From Desulfovibrio sp. Huiquan2017 (GTDB lineage: Bacteria; Desulfobacterota; Desulfovibrionia; Desulfovibrionales; Desulfovibrionaceae), in NCBI RefSeq assembly GCF_017351175.1, contig NZ_JAFMPN010000013.1, positions 62,001-126,000 on the forward strand: DNA of 64,000 bases, read 5' to 3'. The notes below the pieces were generated by a model. It was not told the DNA's origin. It saw nothing but the letters and a program-made list of their open reading frames with translations, and did not search any database. The stretch's first letter is position 1. Each line of letters starts with the position of its first letter. Position numbers and translations under genes: made by a program. Of this stretch, positions 8,279 through 16,006 are shown one piece after another.

Positions 8279-9238
8279 ATGGGAAAATCCGACAGCCTCA
8301 AGTTTGCGGCGAACCGGGCAACTTTGTCCGGGCCAAAATCGAAACAACACCGAATCCGCCAGACGGCCCGCCATTTCGTCGATGTTTTGCGCCAGGCGAA
8401 CATGGGGGTCGAGAAGTGGACCAAGGTGACAAACAGGCACTTCCAGAGCGTGGCGGACACCATGCGTGCGGACGGCGTGGGCGACGGCAGGATTGCCGAA
8501 GTCTTCACCGCTGCCCGCCACGTCTGCCGAGCCTACGAGAACGACAATATCAGCAATAGCAACGCGACCTTCGGGGTGCGGCGCGGCTCCATCGCCAATC
8601 AGGCGTCCCGCGCGGTCATCCCGGATATGGTGAAAGAATCCCTGGCCAGCATGCGGAACGACGCGTCGTTCCGGCATGCCGGCCGGGCGGCGGCTCAGAT
8701 CGAGCTGATGTATGAGCTCGGGCTGCGTCGGGAAGAATCAGCCAAGCTGGACCTGCCCAACGATTGGGACCGGGAAAACCATAGCCTTCTCGTTCAGTAC
8801 GGGACAAAGGGCGGCAGGCCTCGGACCCTGCATGGTCTGTCCCGGCAACAGGAAGCGGCTCTTGAACGAGCCGAGGAATACGTGTCCCCCTCCAACAGGA
8901 AGGGTCTCCACAACCTCATGCCCGAGGGCATGGGCGACAACTGGCTGCACCGGCTGGACTATGCGGCCAGGAAACACGGCCTTGCCGGTAAGAATGCCGG
9001 AGGAACCTTGCACGGTCTTCGGCACGAAAGGTTTCATCAAATGTATGTGAATCACGCGGGCTTTGAGCCGCCCAACCAGCACGAGAGCGTGCAGGTGTTC
9101 CAGGAGGCAGCCCAGGCAACGGTCGGGGACGAATGGCCCCGGCTTGACAACGAAGCGCGAGACGCCATCGAGGAAGCGGCAGGGCATTCCCCCGGTCGCC
9201 GTGACATATCGAACGCCTATCTGGGCAGTTCCTATTAG
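8279..9238 (+). CDS. tyrosine recombinase, integrase-domain protein
   Basis: 319 residues, ATG preceded by GGAAGGAG. The N-terminal part (about 20-110) is a helical SAM-like DNA-binding domain. The catalytic part shows box I Arg in ELGLRREESAK (near 153), a Lys in QYGTKGGRPR, the HxxR box in TLHGLRHERFHQMY (near 250), a later His in AAGHSPGRRD and the nucleophile Tyr in SNAYLGSS at the C-terminus. This arrangement resembles the Integrase_1 branch found in integrative elements. It is a different lineage from the second recombinase 440 bases downstream and is followed by its own terminator. Its role could be excision, resolution or integration of the same or a nested element. Confidence 0.85.
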   Translation: MGKSDSLKFAANRATLSGPKSKQHRIRQTARHFVDVLRQANMGVEKWTKVTNRHFQSVADTMRADGVGDGRIAEVFTAARHVCRAYENDNISNSNATFGVRRGSIANQASRAVIPDMVKESLASMRNDASFRHAGRAAAQIELMYELGLRREESAKLDLPNDWDRENHSLLVQYGTKGGRPRTLHGLSRQQEAALERAEEYVSPSNRKGLHNLMPEGMGDNWLHRLDYAARKHGLAGKNAGGTLHGLRHERFHQMYVNHAGFEPPNQHESVQVFQEAAQATVGDEWPRLDNEARDAIEEAAGHSPGRRDISNAYLGSSY

Positions 9239-9242
9239 ATGC

Positions 9243-9276
9243 GGCCCCGCCATTTCTTGGCGGGGTCGTTTTTTTA
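9243..9276 (+). terminator. rho-independent terminator
   Basis: CCCCGCCA (9245-9252), loop TTTCT, TGGCGGGG (9258-9265), then a run of seven T. It lies just after the stop codon of the first recombinase. Confidence 0.9.
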
Positions 9277-9383
9277 TTCTTTTCCCCCTCCAGCCGTTTG
9301 ACTTTGCACATGCCGGGAGTGTTGAACTGGTGTGTTGAGCGTCAGGATGTCCGGCTCGACGAAACCGGTTGAAGGTCGTGAAC

Positions 9384-9650
9384 GTGGATAGTGTGTTAAC
9401 GGTTAAACAAGTTGCCCAGCTTTTGGGAATTTCCGAAAGCCTTGTCAGGCGTCGCGATATGAAGGTTCGTTTGAAGGCCTTCATTGTCGGAACGCGTGGA
9501 ATCCGCTTCCTTCGGGAAAACGTGGAGGCTTACCGGGCACGGAACACCGTTGGGGAATCGGACCAGCCAGACGATATCCCCATGCCTAAAAAACGGCAGC
9601 GGAAGAATTTGACCGACAAACACAAGCTATGGCAGCGTGAATCCCGGTAA
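9384..9650 (+). CDS. excisionase-like helix-turn-helix protein
   Basis: About 88 residues. SVLTVKQVAQLLGISESLV followed by RRRDMKVRLKAF and GIRFLRENVEAYRA is the winged-HTH layout of excisionase/MerR-like DNA-binding proteins. GTG 9384 is preferred because GAAGG lies 8 bases before it; TTG 9369 and GTG 9378 are alternatives. A basic tail (KKRQRKNLTDKHK) follows the domain. It ends 29 bases before the second recombinase, so the pair probably acts as recombination directionality factor plus integrase. Confidence 0.75.
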   Translation: MDSVLTVKQVAQLLGISESLVRRRDMKVRLKAFIVGTRGIRFLRENVEAYRARNTVGESDQPDDIPMPKKRQRKNLTDKHKLWQRESR

Positions 9651-9679
9651 GCGGCCTTCCCTATTAAGGAGAAAGGACA

Positions 9680-10765
9680 ATGCCTTACAAGGAAAAAAGA
9701 CGGTGGCGTGGGTCCGTGCGCTTTACGCCATCCGACGGTTCGCCTCAGATCAGGCGCACCCAGCTCTTTGACAAGATGAAAGACGCGGAAAAATGGGAAA
9801 ACAAGACCCGAGAAGCCTTGGAGCTCGCGGATGCGGAAAAACGAAAGGACATGCATCGCGTGGGCCTGGAAGTCCTGGTCGGGGATTGGGCGAATGCCTA
9901 CATGGATTACGCCACGGCCACTTGGTCGAAGGGAAGCTGCTCGGATAAGCGCCTTGCGTTTCGGCGTTTGTTCGAAATGACGGTGCGTCCCAATCAGTTG
10001 GTTCATGAGATCACCCCGGTGATGGCCCTGAACCACCTGAGTCGGCTCAAGCAGCAGACCACGGGAAACACGGCCAATCGGGACCGGAAAAACCTTGCCG
10101 CCGCCTGGAAGTGGGGTGCGCGGTATTTGGGAATGGACAAGACGAATCCGTTCCGATCCGTGGACAAGTTCCCCGAGCAGCGCCACCCGAGGTGGGTTCC
10201 GCCCCTTGAGGACTTCCGCAAGGTCGTGGATGTGGCAACGCCCTTGCAACGGCAACTGCTTCTGCTGGCGTTCCACACGGCTGCCCGCCGGGGCGAATTG
10301 TGGAAGCTCAAGTGGTCGGAAGTCAATCTGGCCACGGGCATGATCGGTTTCTGGACCAACAAGCGCAGAAGCGGGAATGCCGAGTTCGATGAGTTGCCCA
10401 TCTCGGGCATGCTCAGGGCGCACCTTGCCGAATGGAAGTTGATATCCAGGGATGAGGAACTGGTGTTCGGAAGCCGGTTCGAAGGCCTTCTGGACATCAA
10501 TAACCGCTGGCTGCGGCGGCTGTGCGCCGATGTTGGCGTGAGGAACTTCGGTTATCACGGAATCCGCCACCTGTCCGCCAGCATCGCCATCCATAACGGG
10601 GCGACTATCGTGGAAGTGCAGCAGTTGCTGCGTCACAAGTCCATTGCGACGACCCAGCGGTACATCCACAAGGTCAAGAAAAGCACCGGCGCGGTGGATG
10701 CCCTGGACGCGGCCTGGCGTGATGACGGGGACAGGGAACCGCCCGCCCTGAAGTTGGTCCGGTGA
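9680..10765 (+). CDS. int: tyrosine integrase of a tRNA-Glu-targeted element
   Basis: 361 residues, ATG preceded by AAGGAG. The N-terminal arm and core-binding domains span about 1-170; the catalytic domain shows Arg in FHTAARRGELWKL (near 204), Lys in the TNKRRSG strand turn, HxxR in YHGIRHLSAS (near 296), the third His in LLRHKSIATTQRY and Tyr in that motif (near 328). This is a complete R-K-H-R-H-Y set, so an active phage-type integrase. The gene ends 85 bases from the 3' end of tRNA-Glu, the usual position of an integrase in an element inserted at a tRNA 3' end. Upstream lies the excisionase-like gene. Confidence 0.92.
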   Translation: MPYKEKRRWRGSVRFTPSDGSPQIRRTQLFDKMKDAEKWENKTREALELADAEKRKDMHRVGLEVLVGDWANAYMDYATATWSKGSCSDKRLAFRRLFEMTVRPNQLVHEITPVMALNHLSRLKQQTTGNTANRDRKNLAAAWKWGARYLGMDKTNPFRSVDKFPEQRHPRWVPPLEDFRKVVDVATPLQRQLLLLAFHTAARRGELWKLKWSEVNLATGMIGFWTNKRRSGNAEFDELPISGMLRAHLAEWKLISRDEELVFGSRFEGLLDINNRWLRRLCADVGVRNFGYHGIRHLSASIAIHNGATIVEVQQLLRHKSIATTQRYIHKVKKSTGAVDALDAAWRDDGDREPPALKLVR

Positions 10766-10812
10766 TGCTGACGTGGCACTCGAGCCACGCGGACGAGCCA
10801 CGCAAACAAGAA

Positions 10813-10840
10813 ACGGGTTACGGCATTCACCGTAACCCGT
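10813..10840. terminator. strong hairpin between integrase and tRNA-Glu
   Basis: ACGGGTTACGG (10813-10823) and CCGTAACCCGT (10830-10840) form a perfect 11-bp stem with a 6-base loop. Reading leftward it is followed by TTTCTTGTTT, so it fits a terminator for the leftward tRNA transcript; rightward it may also end the integrase message. It lies on the element side of the presumed attachment site. Confidence 0.7.
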
Positions 10841-10850
10841 TGATTTGTCT

Positions 10851-10926
10851 TGGCGTCCCCAAGGGGGTTTGAACCCCTGTTGCCGGCGTGAGAGGCCGGA
10901 GTCCTAGGCCACTAGACGATGGGGAC
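10851..10926 (-). tRNA. tRNA-Glu (anticodon CTC)
   Basis: 76 bases including an encoded CCA end. The acceptor arm GTCCCC pairs with GGGGAC, the anticodon stem CCGGC/GCCGG encloses CTCTCAC (anticodon CTC), and the T arm is AGGGGTTCAAACCCCC. The 3' end faces the integrase gene, making it the likely attachment site of the island. Confidence 0.95.
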
Positions 10927-10932
10927 GCATTT

Positions 10933-11008
10933 TGGTGGGTCGTACTGGGCTCGAACCAGTGACTCTCTGCTTAAAAGGCAGATACTCTACCAACTGAGTT
11001 AACGACCC
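10933..11008 (-). tRNA. tRNA-Lys (anticodon TTT)
   Basis: 76 bases with encoded CCA. The acceptor arm GGGTCG pairs with CGACCC; the anticodon arm CTGCC TTTTAAG GGCAG-type stem-loop gives TTT; the T arm is ACTGGTTCGAGCCCAGT. It lies 6 bases upstream of tRNA-Glu on the same strand, so both are processed from one transcript. Confidence 0.95.
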
Positions 11009-11133
11009 ATGACCCTTCAGGGAAGGTATGAGTATCTATTTGGCTTTCTGGTGTCAAGCATATTCTGTAACTTCGGAGGAATATGGATTTCTCTTTGCAA
11101 CCGCTCGGAATGTCTGTAGATAAAAAGTTTTTC

Positions 11134-11161
11134 TTGCAAAAATATTCTGTCGTGCTATGAT
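11134..11161 (+). promoter_or_regulatory. sigma-70-like promoter for the PaaK-like gene
   Basis: TTGCAA (11134-11139) and TATGAT (11156-11161) are separated by 16 bases, about 47 bases before the ATG at 11209. The region is clearly AT-richer than its surroundings. Confidence 0.6.
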
Positions 11162-11208
11162 CCCGCTCCCCATTAGAAATGGGAATCAAGCCACCAAGGA
11201 GCACACAT

Positions 11209-12474
11209 ATGACACGAAAAGACCGTACCGAGGGAATCTATTCCCGCCGCGAGGTGCTCGACGAGTCCGAGCGCAGGCAATACTGCCAGTTGCAGTTGAA
11301 GGAGTTGCTCTCCTATGCCTACCGTTACTCCGAGGACGTCAAGAAGCGGTTCGACCGCGCTCAGTTCAACGTGGACAAGTTCCGCACTCTGAACGACCTC
11401 AAGCATATCCCCATCATTAAGAAGAAGGAACTCATCTTTCTCCAGTCCATGGGGCCCCGTCTCGGCGGGTTGCTGACCAAGGATCTGGGCGAGCTTCAGC
11501 GCGTCTTCCTCTCCCCCGGCCCGATCTTCGATCCCGAGGACCGCTCCGAGGACTATTGGGGGTGGACCGAAGGCTTCTATGCCGCGGGCTTCCGCTCCGG
11601 CGACCTGGCCCAGATCACCTTCAACTACCACCTGGCTCCGGCCGGGCTGATGTTTGAAGAGCCCCTGCGCAACCTGTCCTGCGCCGTGGTGCCCGCCGGG
11701 CCCGGCAACACCAACTCCCAGATCGAAATCATGCAGAAGCTGCGTGTCACCGGCTACGTGGGCACTCCCAGCTATCTCATGCACCTGGCCCAGAAGGCCG
11801 AGGAAGCGGGCCTGTCTCTGCGCAAGGACCTGTTCCTCGAAGTGGCCTTCGTCACCGGCGAAAAGTTCTCCGAGAAGATGCGCTCCACCCTGGAGAAGAA
11901 ATTCGACTGCATCATGCGCCAGGGCTACGGCACTGCGGACGTGGGCTGCATCGGCTACGAATGTTTCCACAAGTCCGGCCTGCACCTGTCCAACCGCGCC
12001 TATGTGGAAATCTGCCATCCCGACACCGGCATCCCGCTCAAGGACGGCGAGGTCGGCGAGATTGTGGTTACCGCCTTCAACCGGACCTATCCGCTCATCC
12101 GGCTGGCCACGGGCGATCTCGGCTATCTGGACCGCGCCCCGTGCGCCTGCGGCCGTACTTCCCCGCGCCTGGGCGGCATCGTCGGCCGCGTGGATACCAC
12201 CGCGCGCATCAAGGGCATGTTCGTCTACCCGCATCAGGTGGAGCAGGTCATGGCCCGGTTCGAAGAGGTCAAGCGCTGGCAGATCGAAGTCACCAACCCC
12301 GGCGGCATCGACGAGATGATCCTGTCCATCGAGGCGGGCCAGTTCAACCAGGAGGACGAACTCCTCCACCTCTTCCGCGAGAAGATCAAGCTGCGCCCCA
12401 TCCTCAAGGTTCTCGCCCCCGGCACCCTGCCCCCGCAGATCCGGCCCATCGAGGACAAGCGCACCTGGGATTAA
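11209..12474 (+). CDS. phenylacetate-CoA-ligase-family AMP-forming ligase
   Basis: 421 residues from the ATG at 11209 (AAGGAG 8 bases upstream). It resembles PaaK-type adenylate-forming enzymes that activate aromatic or other acids to CoA thioesters: QGYGTADVGCIGYEC (adenylate region), TYPLIRLATGDLGYL (TGD motif) and GRVDTTARIKGMFVYP (hinge and C-terminal strand). The usual nucleotide-binding loop (S/T-S-G-T-T-G) is replaced by VFLSPGPIFDPED, so either this is a divergent subfamily or the activity differs. A C-x-C pair (CACGRTSPRLGG) resembles the zinc-knuckle-like turn of PaaK. It is single-gene, between its own promoter and terminator. The substrate cannot be read. Confidence 0.8.
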   Translation: MTRKDRTEGIYSRREVLDESERRQYCQLQLKELLSYAYRYSEDVKKRFDRAQFNVDKFRTLNDLKHIPIIKKKELIFLQSMGPRLGGLLTKDLGELQRVFLSPGPIFDPEDRSEDYWGWTEGFYAAGFRSGDLAQITFNYHLAPAGLMFEEPLRNLSCAVVPAGPGNTNSQIEIMQKLRVTGYVGTPSYLMHLAQKAEEAGLSLRKDLFLEVAFVTGEKFSEKMRSTLEKKFDCIMRQGYGTADVGCIGYECFHKSGLHLSNRAYVEICHPDTGIPLKDGEVGEIVVTAFNRTYPLIRLATGDLGYLDRAPCACGRTSPRLGGIVGRVDTTARIKGMFVYPHQVEQVMARFEEVKRWQIEVTNPGGIDEMILSIEAGQFNQEDELLHLFREKIKLRPILKVLAPGTLPPQIRPIEDKRTWD

Positions 12475-12499
12475 CCATCCATCAAAGCTCATAAAAAAA

Positions 12500-12530
12500 C
12501 CGCCCGACGAATCCGTCGGGCGGTTTTTTT
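12500..12530 (+). terminator. rho-independent terminator
   Basis: CCGCCCGACG (12500-12509), loop AATC, CGTCGGGCGG (12514-12523), followed by seven T; A run on the other side, so it could work in both directions. Confidence 0.92.
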
Positions 12531-12718
12531 GATGCCTCTGCCCCCCCCCCCAGAACGTTTTGTCGCCGCTTTCGCGGGGGCGGAGCACGGTATGTCGTGC
12601 CGCTCCGCACACAGGTTTCCCGACCCGTTGATGTGCTTTTGCGGAGAAGCACGCTCTGTCGTGTCCAGCCCCGCGAAGCGGTGCCAAGAAGTTTAGGAAA
12701 AGGAGGGGATGGGGGTCC

Positions 12719-12771
12719 GGGGGAAGGGGAGGAAACAACCCTTTCCAAAGGGTTTTTCCTCCCCTTCCCCC
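12719..12771. repeat. long imperfect inverted repeat in a convergent intergenic region
   Basis: The purine-rich arm from 12719 (GGGGGAAGGGGAGGAAA, then ACCCTTT) pairs with the arm ending at 12771 (AAAGGGT, then TTCCTCCCCTTCCCCC), with only a 2-base mismatch bulge and a tiny loop: about 24 paired bases. It lies between the convergent PaaK-like and BASS genes. The rest of 12531-12792 has a C11 tract at 12541 and no gene. It may terminate the leftward or rightward transcript or be a REP-like element. Confidence 0.6.
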
Positions 12772-12792
12772 GGCCGCCGGAGGCTGCTCCCC

Positions 12793-13779
12793 CTACGCGG
12801 GTTGGCGGAGCATCTCCTCGGGAAGGCCGAAGACCTTGGGGGTGAAACGGACGTACCATGCGGCGGACTGGACCTGGACGATATAGGCCATGGCGATGAC
12901 CAGGGCGGCGTCCGAGCCCTGCGTGCCGAAGGCGTTGATGGCGATGGCGAGCGCGATGGACAGATTGCGCATGACCGAGCCGTAGACCAGGGCGATGGCG
13001 TCGCCGCGCGGCAACATGGATTTGCCGATGACCGTGGAGAGCAGGAAGTTGAAGCCGTAGAGCAGGATGAGCGGCACGAGGATGTCCAAAAGCACGCCGG
13101 GCGCGGCCGCGATGGTTCTGGCCTTGAGGGCCAGGGCCACGAACACGATGCCGAGCACGCCCACGGTGGACAACCCCGGGAATTTCGGGCCGATATCGCG
13201 TTGGAACGTCTGTTGGCCGTAGCGTTTCACCAGGAATCTTTGGGTCAGGTAGCCCAGGGCCATGGGCAGGAAGACGATGAACAGGATTTGCCGGAACACG
13301 GCGGCCAACTGCATCTGGATGGCCGTGCCCATGAGGAGCTTCACATAGAGCGGGGTGGCCAGGGATCCGACAATGAGCCCGATGACCGTCATCTTGACCG
13401 CGGCGGACATGTTTCCCTTGGCGAATCCGGTCCAGGAGATGGTCATGCCGCTGGTCGGCACCAGTCCGGCCAGGAGCAGGCCCAGGGCCATGTACGGATT
13501 GTCCCGGAAAAAGAGGAGGCCTACGGCGAAAGTCAGGAAGGGGATCAGCCCGAAGTTGATGAGCTGGGTCAGGATTTGCGCCTTGCCGTCGCCCCCCTCA
13601 AAGACCTTGCGGACCTTGAGCGTGACCATCATGGGGTAGACCATGAGGAAGGTGAACGGGATGATCGCGGTCTTGAGCCAGCCGGTATCCGCCCACAGCC
13701 CGTAGGCGAAGCCGACGACCATCATGGCGGGGATGGCGTAGATCAGGTTTTTGGTCAGTTTCTGCAATATGCCGAACAT
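12793..13779 (-). CDS. BASS-family transporter (bile acid:sodium symporter/ArsB-ACR3-like)
   Basis: 328 residues from the ATG at 13779 with AAGGAG upstream. Nine to ten hydrophobic segments span the protein, starting with LIYAIPAMMVVGFAYGL. Conserved BASS-type helix-break regions are visible: GLVPTSGMTISWTGFAKGN (about 125-145) and YGSVMRNLSIALAIAINAFG (about 275-295). Members move organic anions with sodium, or arsenite in the ACR3 branch; the substrate is not evident. It lies 20 bases downstream of the small zinc-ribbon gene and is likely co-transcribed with it, divergent from a Crp/Fnr regulator. Confidence 0.82.
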   Translation of the reverse strand: MFGILQKLTKNLIYAIPAMMVVGFAYGLWADTGWLKTAIIPFTFLMVYPMMVTLKVRKVFEGGDGKAQILTQLINFGLIPFLTFAVGLLFFRDNPYMALGLLLAGLVPTSGMTISWTGFAKGNMSAAVKMTVIGLIVGSLATPLYVKLLMGTAIQMQLAAVFRQILFIVFLPMALGYLTQRFLVKRYGQQTFQRDIGPKFPGLSTVGVLGIVFVALALKARTIAAAPGVLLDILVPLILLYGFNFLLSTVIGKSMLPRGDAIALVYGSVMRNLSIALAIAINAFGTQGSDAALVIAMAYIVQVQSAAWYVRFTPKVFGLPEEMLRQPA

Positions 13780-13799
13780 GGATACTCCTTGCGCGTTGA

Positions 13800-14018
13800 T
13801 TATTCCTGGCCCGACCCGGCCATCTCGGTCTCGCGACATTCGGGGTCGGAACAGCAGGGAGCCTCGCCGTCCCGGTAGACGACCACCCCATTGCGCACGG
13901 GTTCGACGATGAACCGTCTGGAACATTCTTCGCAATTGACGTAGAAAGAAGCGTAACCGTCGAATTCACCCGCCTCCCGGCCGGCATTGCAATACGGACA
14001 ACGGATGGTTGCACTCAT
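13800..14018 (-). CDS. small cysteine-rich zinc-ribbon protein
   Basis: 72 residues with IRCPYC near the start, NCEECSRRF in the middle and CCSDPEC near the end: the first two CxxC pairs make a classic zinc ribbon, and the C-terminal Cys cluster may bind metal or arsenite. RBS GGAGGT lies upstream. It is the first gene of a pair with the BASS transporter and divergent from the Crp/Fnr gene. The function is unknown; the metal-binding role is inferred from Cys spacing. Confidence 0.75.
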   Translation of the reverse strand: MSATIRCPYCNAGREAGEFDGYASFYVNCEECSRRFIVEPVRNGVVVYRDGEAPCCSDPECRETEMAGSGQE

Positions 14019-14081
14019 GGGGGACCTCCTTGTTTTTGCTTGTTCTTACCCCCAAAATAGGCACCTGTCGGACCCTGCGCA

Positions 14082-14095
14082 TTGATCTCGATCAA
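14082..14095. promoter_or_regulatory. FNR-type operator
   Basis: TTGATCTCGATCAA matches the FNR/DNR consensus TTGAT-N4-ATCAA exactly. It lies 28 bases before the Crp/Fnr start codon and 64 bases upstream of the divergent zinc-ribbon gene, so it could serve autoregulation and control of the transporter pair. Confidence 0.75.
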
Positions 14096-14123
14096 CCCTC
14101 AGCCTTTTTCCCCGGGAATTGTC

Positions 14124-14771
14124 ATGCAGCCCATCGACCTCAGAAACGAAATCAGCGCCTTGCCCATCTTCGCTCGGCTCGAAGACGCCCAGCTCGACCG
14201 CCTGGCCTCCCATGCCGAGGTCCTGCGTTTTCCCAAACGCTCCCTTTTCTTCAGCGAGGACAACGCCGCCCGGGGGCTGCACGTGCTCTTGTCCGGGCAG
14301 GTAAAACTCTTCCGCCTGGCCGAGGACGGCAAGGAGCAGACCATTTTCGTGTTCGGCCCTGGTGAGCCGTTCTGCCTGTGCTCCACCTTTTCCGACGGCA
14401 AACTGCCCGCCAATCTCGGCGCGCTTGAGGACAGCCGCGTCCTGTTCATCCGTCCCGCGGAGTACGAACGCCTCGTGCGCGAAGACCCGTCCATCCTCCT
14501 GACCATGATGCGGGTCATGTCGCGGCGGCTCAAGGACGCCATGGACATGATCGACTCCCTGTCCCTCAAACAGGTCCCTTCGCGGCTTATGGCCTACTTC
14601 GAAAGTCGCCACCAGGGCGGCCGCGTGACCCTGGACCTCTCCCAGCGCGAACTCGCCAAGATCATCGGCATCACCCCGGAAGCGCTTTCCCGCACCCTGC
14701 GCAAAATGACCGACAGCAACGACATCATCATGGACGGCAACGATATCATCCTTCCTCATCTGGAGGCCTAG
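14124..14771 (+). CDS. Crp/Fnr-family transcription regulator
   Basis: 215 residues from the ATG at 14124. The N-terminal cyclic-nucleotide-like beta barrel spans about 15-115 (LHVLLSGQVKLFRLAEDGKE, FGPGEPFCLCSTF); a dimer helix is near 125-145; the winged HTH is at 165-215 (LDLSQRELAKIIGITPEALS). The Cys pattern of iron-sulfur FNR is absent, so sensing may be by haem (as in HcpR/DNR) or another ligand. A perfect FNR-like site upstream suggests it controls itself; a similar half-site arrangement upstream of hcp makes an HcpR-like nitrosative-stress role possible but unproven. Confidence 0.88.
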   Translation: MQPIDLRNEISALPIFARLEDAQLDRLASHAEVLRFPKRSLFFSEDNAARGLHVLLSGQVKLFRLAEDGKEQTIFVFGPGEPFCLCSTFSDGKLPANLGALEDSRVLFIRPAEYERLVREDPSILLTMMRVMSRRLKDAMDMIDSLSLKQVPSRLMAYFESRHQGGRVTLDLSQRELAKIIGITPEALSRTLRKMTDSNDIIMDGNDIILPHLEA

Positions 14772-14819
14772 GACGACCTCCCCGAGGGGGGGGGAGCCGA
14801 AGCACAACCCCGATTCCAG

Positions 14820-14875
14820 CCTGGGAGCCTTTTGCGATTGAAAAAGGTTCCCAGGACTCCCCAAAACGTTTTGGG
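14820..14875. repeat. intergenic inverted-repeat element (copy 1)
   Basis: CCTGGGAGCCTTTT (14820-14833) pairs with AAAAGGTTCCCAGG (ending 14855), followed by the perfect 16-base palindrome CCCAAAACGTTTTGGG (14860-14875). A related element with arms CCGGAGGATCTTTT/AAAAGGTTCTCCGG occurs at 50591-50620. The rest of 14772-15041 has no gene. Confidence 0.6.
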
Positions 14876-15041
14876 CGTCTTTGGCAGGGGCGAGCGGAGA
14901 GGGTTGCGCGGATTGTCCGGGCGGAGAGCATGGGGGTGACGCGGCAGGGCGACGCCTTGCCCGCGGAGACGCCCGTCCGGCGAAGGCTCTCTTTTGGGAG
15001 AGAGCGCCGGAGGCGTCATTCCTTTGGGAGGGGGAACCGGG

Positions 15042-15803
15042 TTATCCCAATCTTCTGGCGAATTCCGAGACGATGATGGCCCCGGCCTGGGCGACGTTGA
15101 GGGAGTCGAATTCCCGCTGGAAGGGGATGTGGAGGCTGTGGTGGGCGAATTTGGCGACGCCGGGCCGGATGCCTTTTTCCTCGTTGCCGAGGATGAGCAC
15201 GGCGGGTGTGTGAAGGGTGGCGGTATAGACGTTTTCGGAGTCGGAAGTCATGCGGGCGCAATAGAGGGTATAGTCGTAGTTGACGCAGTCCTTCATGGCG
15301 TTGGCGAGATTGCCGACCTTGGCCACGGGCAGTTTGTTCAGGGCTCCCGCCGAGGAGCGTACGGCCCCGGCCCCGATGTAGGCGCCATGGTGTTGGCAGA
15401 CGATGAGGCCCGCGCCGCCCAGGGCGTGGACGGTACGGGCGAGCACGCCGACGTTGCCGGTATCCTGGACCTGGTCCAGGGCGACGATCAGCGGCAGGGG
15501 GGCCTGCGGGGCCTGTTCCAGGAGCTGTTCGAGGGGCGTATAGTCGAGGGCGGCGCAGCGGGCGGCCACACCCTGGTGGTTGCCCCGGAACATGTAGTCC
15601 AATTCCTTTGCCGAGACCGATTTGTAGGGCACCTGGGCGGTCCGGCAGATTTCGAGGATTTCCTCCATGGCCTGGTCGCGCCGGCCCTTGCGGAAGGCGA
15701 CGAAATCCACCTTCTGCGGGGAATCCAGCAGCAGCTCTTTGACCGGTTTGTTGCCAACTACGTAGATTTTAGAGTCTTTTTTTGTCCGGTCATGGTCTTG
15801 CAT
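15042..15803 (-). CDS. rlmB: 23S rRNA 2'-O-ribose methyltransferase (RlmB/TrmH type)
   Basis: 253 residues. The N-terminal RNA-binding domain covers about 10-95 (YVVGNKPVKELLLDSPQKVD, FRGNHQGVAARCA). The knotted SPOUT methyltransferase domain shows ALDQVQDTGNVGVLARTVHA (motif 1), LILGNEEKGIRPGV (motif 2) and IPFQREFDSLNVAQAGAIIV (motif 3). By family it methylates the ribose of G2251 in 23S rRNA in RlmB enzymes; a tRNA or other rRNA target is possible. It is single-gene, facing away from mltD. Confidence 0.88.
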   Translation of the reverse strand: MQDHDRTKKDSKIYVVGNKPVKELLLDSPQKVDFVAFRKGRRDQAMEEILEICRTAQVPYKSVSAKELDYMFRGNHQGVAARCAALDYTPLEQLLEQAPQAPLPLIVALDQVQDTGNVGVLARTVHALGGAGLIVCQHHGAYIGAGAVRSSAGALNKLPVAKVGNLANAMKDCVNYDYTLYCARMTSDSENVYTATLHTPAVLILGNEEKGIRPGVAKFAHHSLHIPFQREFDSLNVAQAGAIIVSEFARRLG

Positions 15804-16006
15804 TCTCGAATCCTTATGATAAACACGGAAAAATGTTGCACATGGTTGCGTTCGACAAAGGGGTCTAGTAGGCGTTTATCGCTCCTATTGCAATCCATGG
15901 CAAGGTGGGCTAGCTGGAAGCCTTGCGCAACCGGCACTCATGATTTTTTCTAGACTTTTCAAAGCCGGGCTTATCTGATAATGGTGTGCCGAAGTCGGAG
16001 GATCGC

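Noticed and set aside
12541-12551. Run of 11 C
   Set aside because: Noncoding and likely slippage-prone, but no gene uses it for phase variation.
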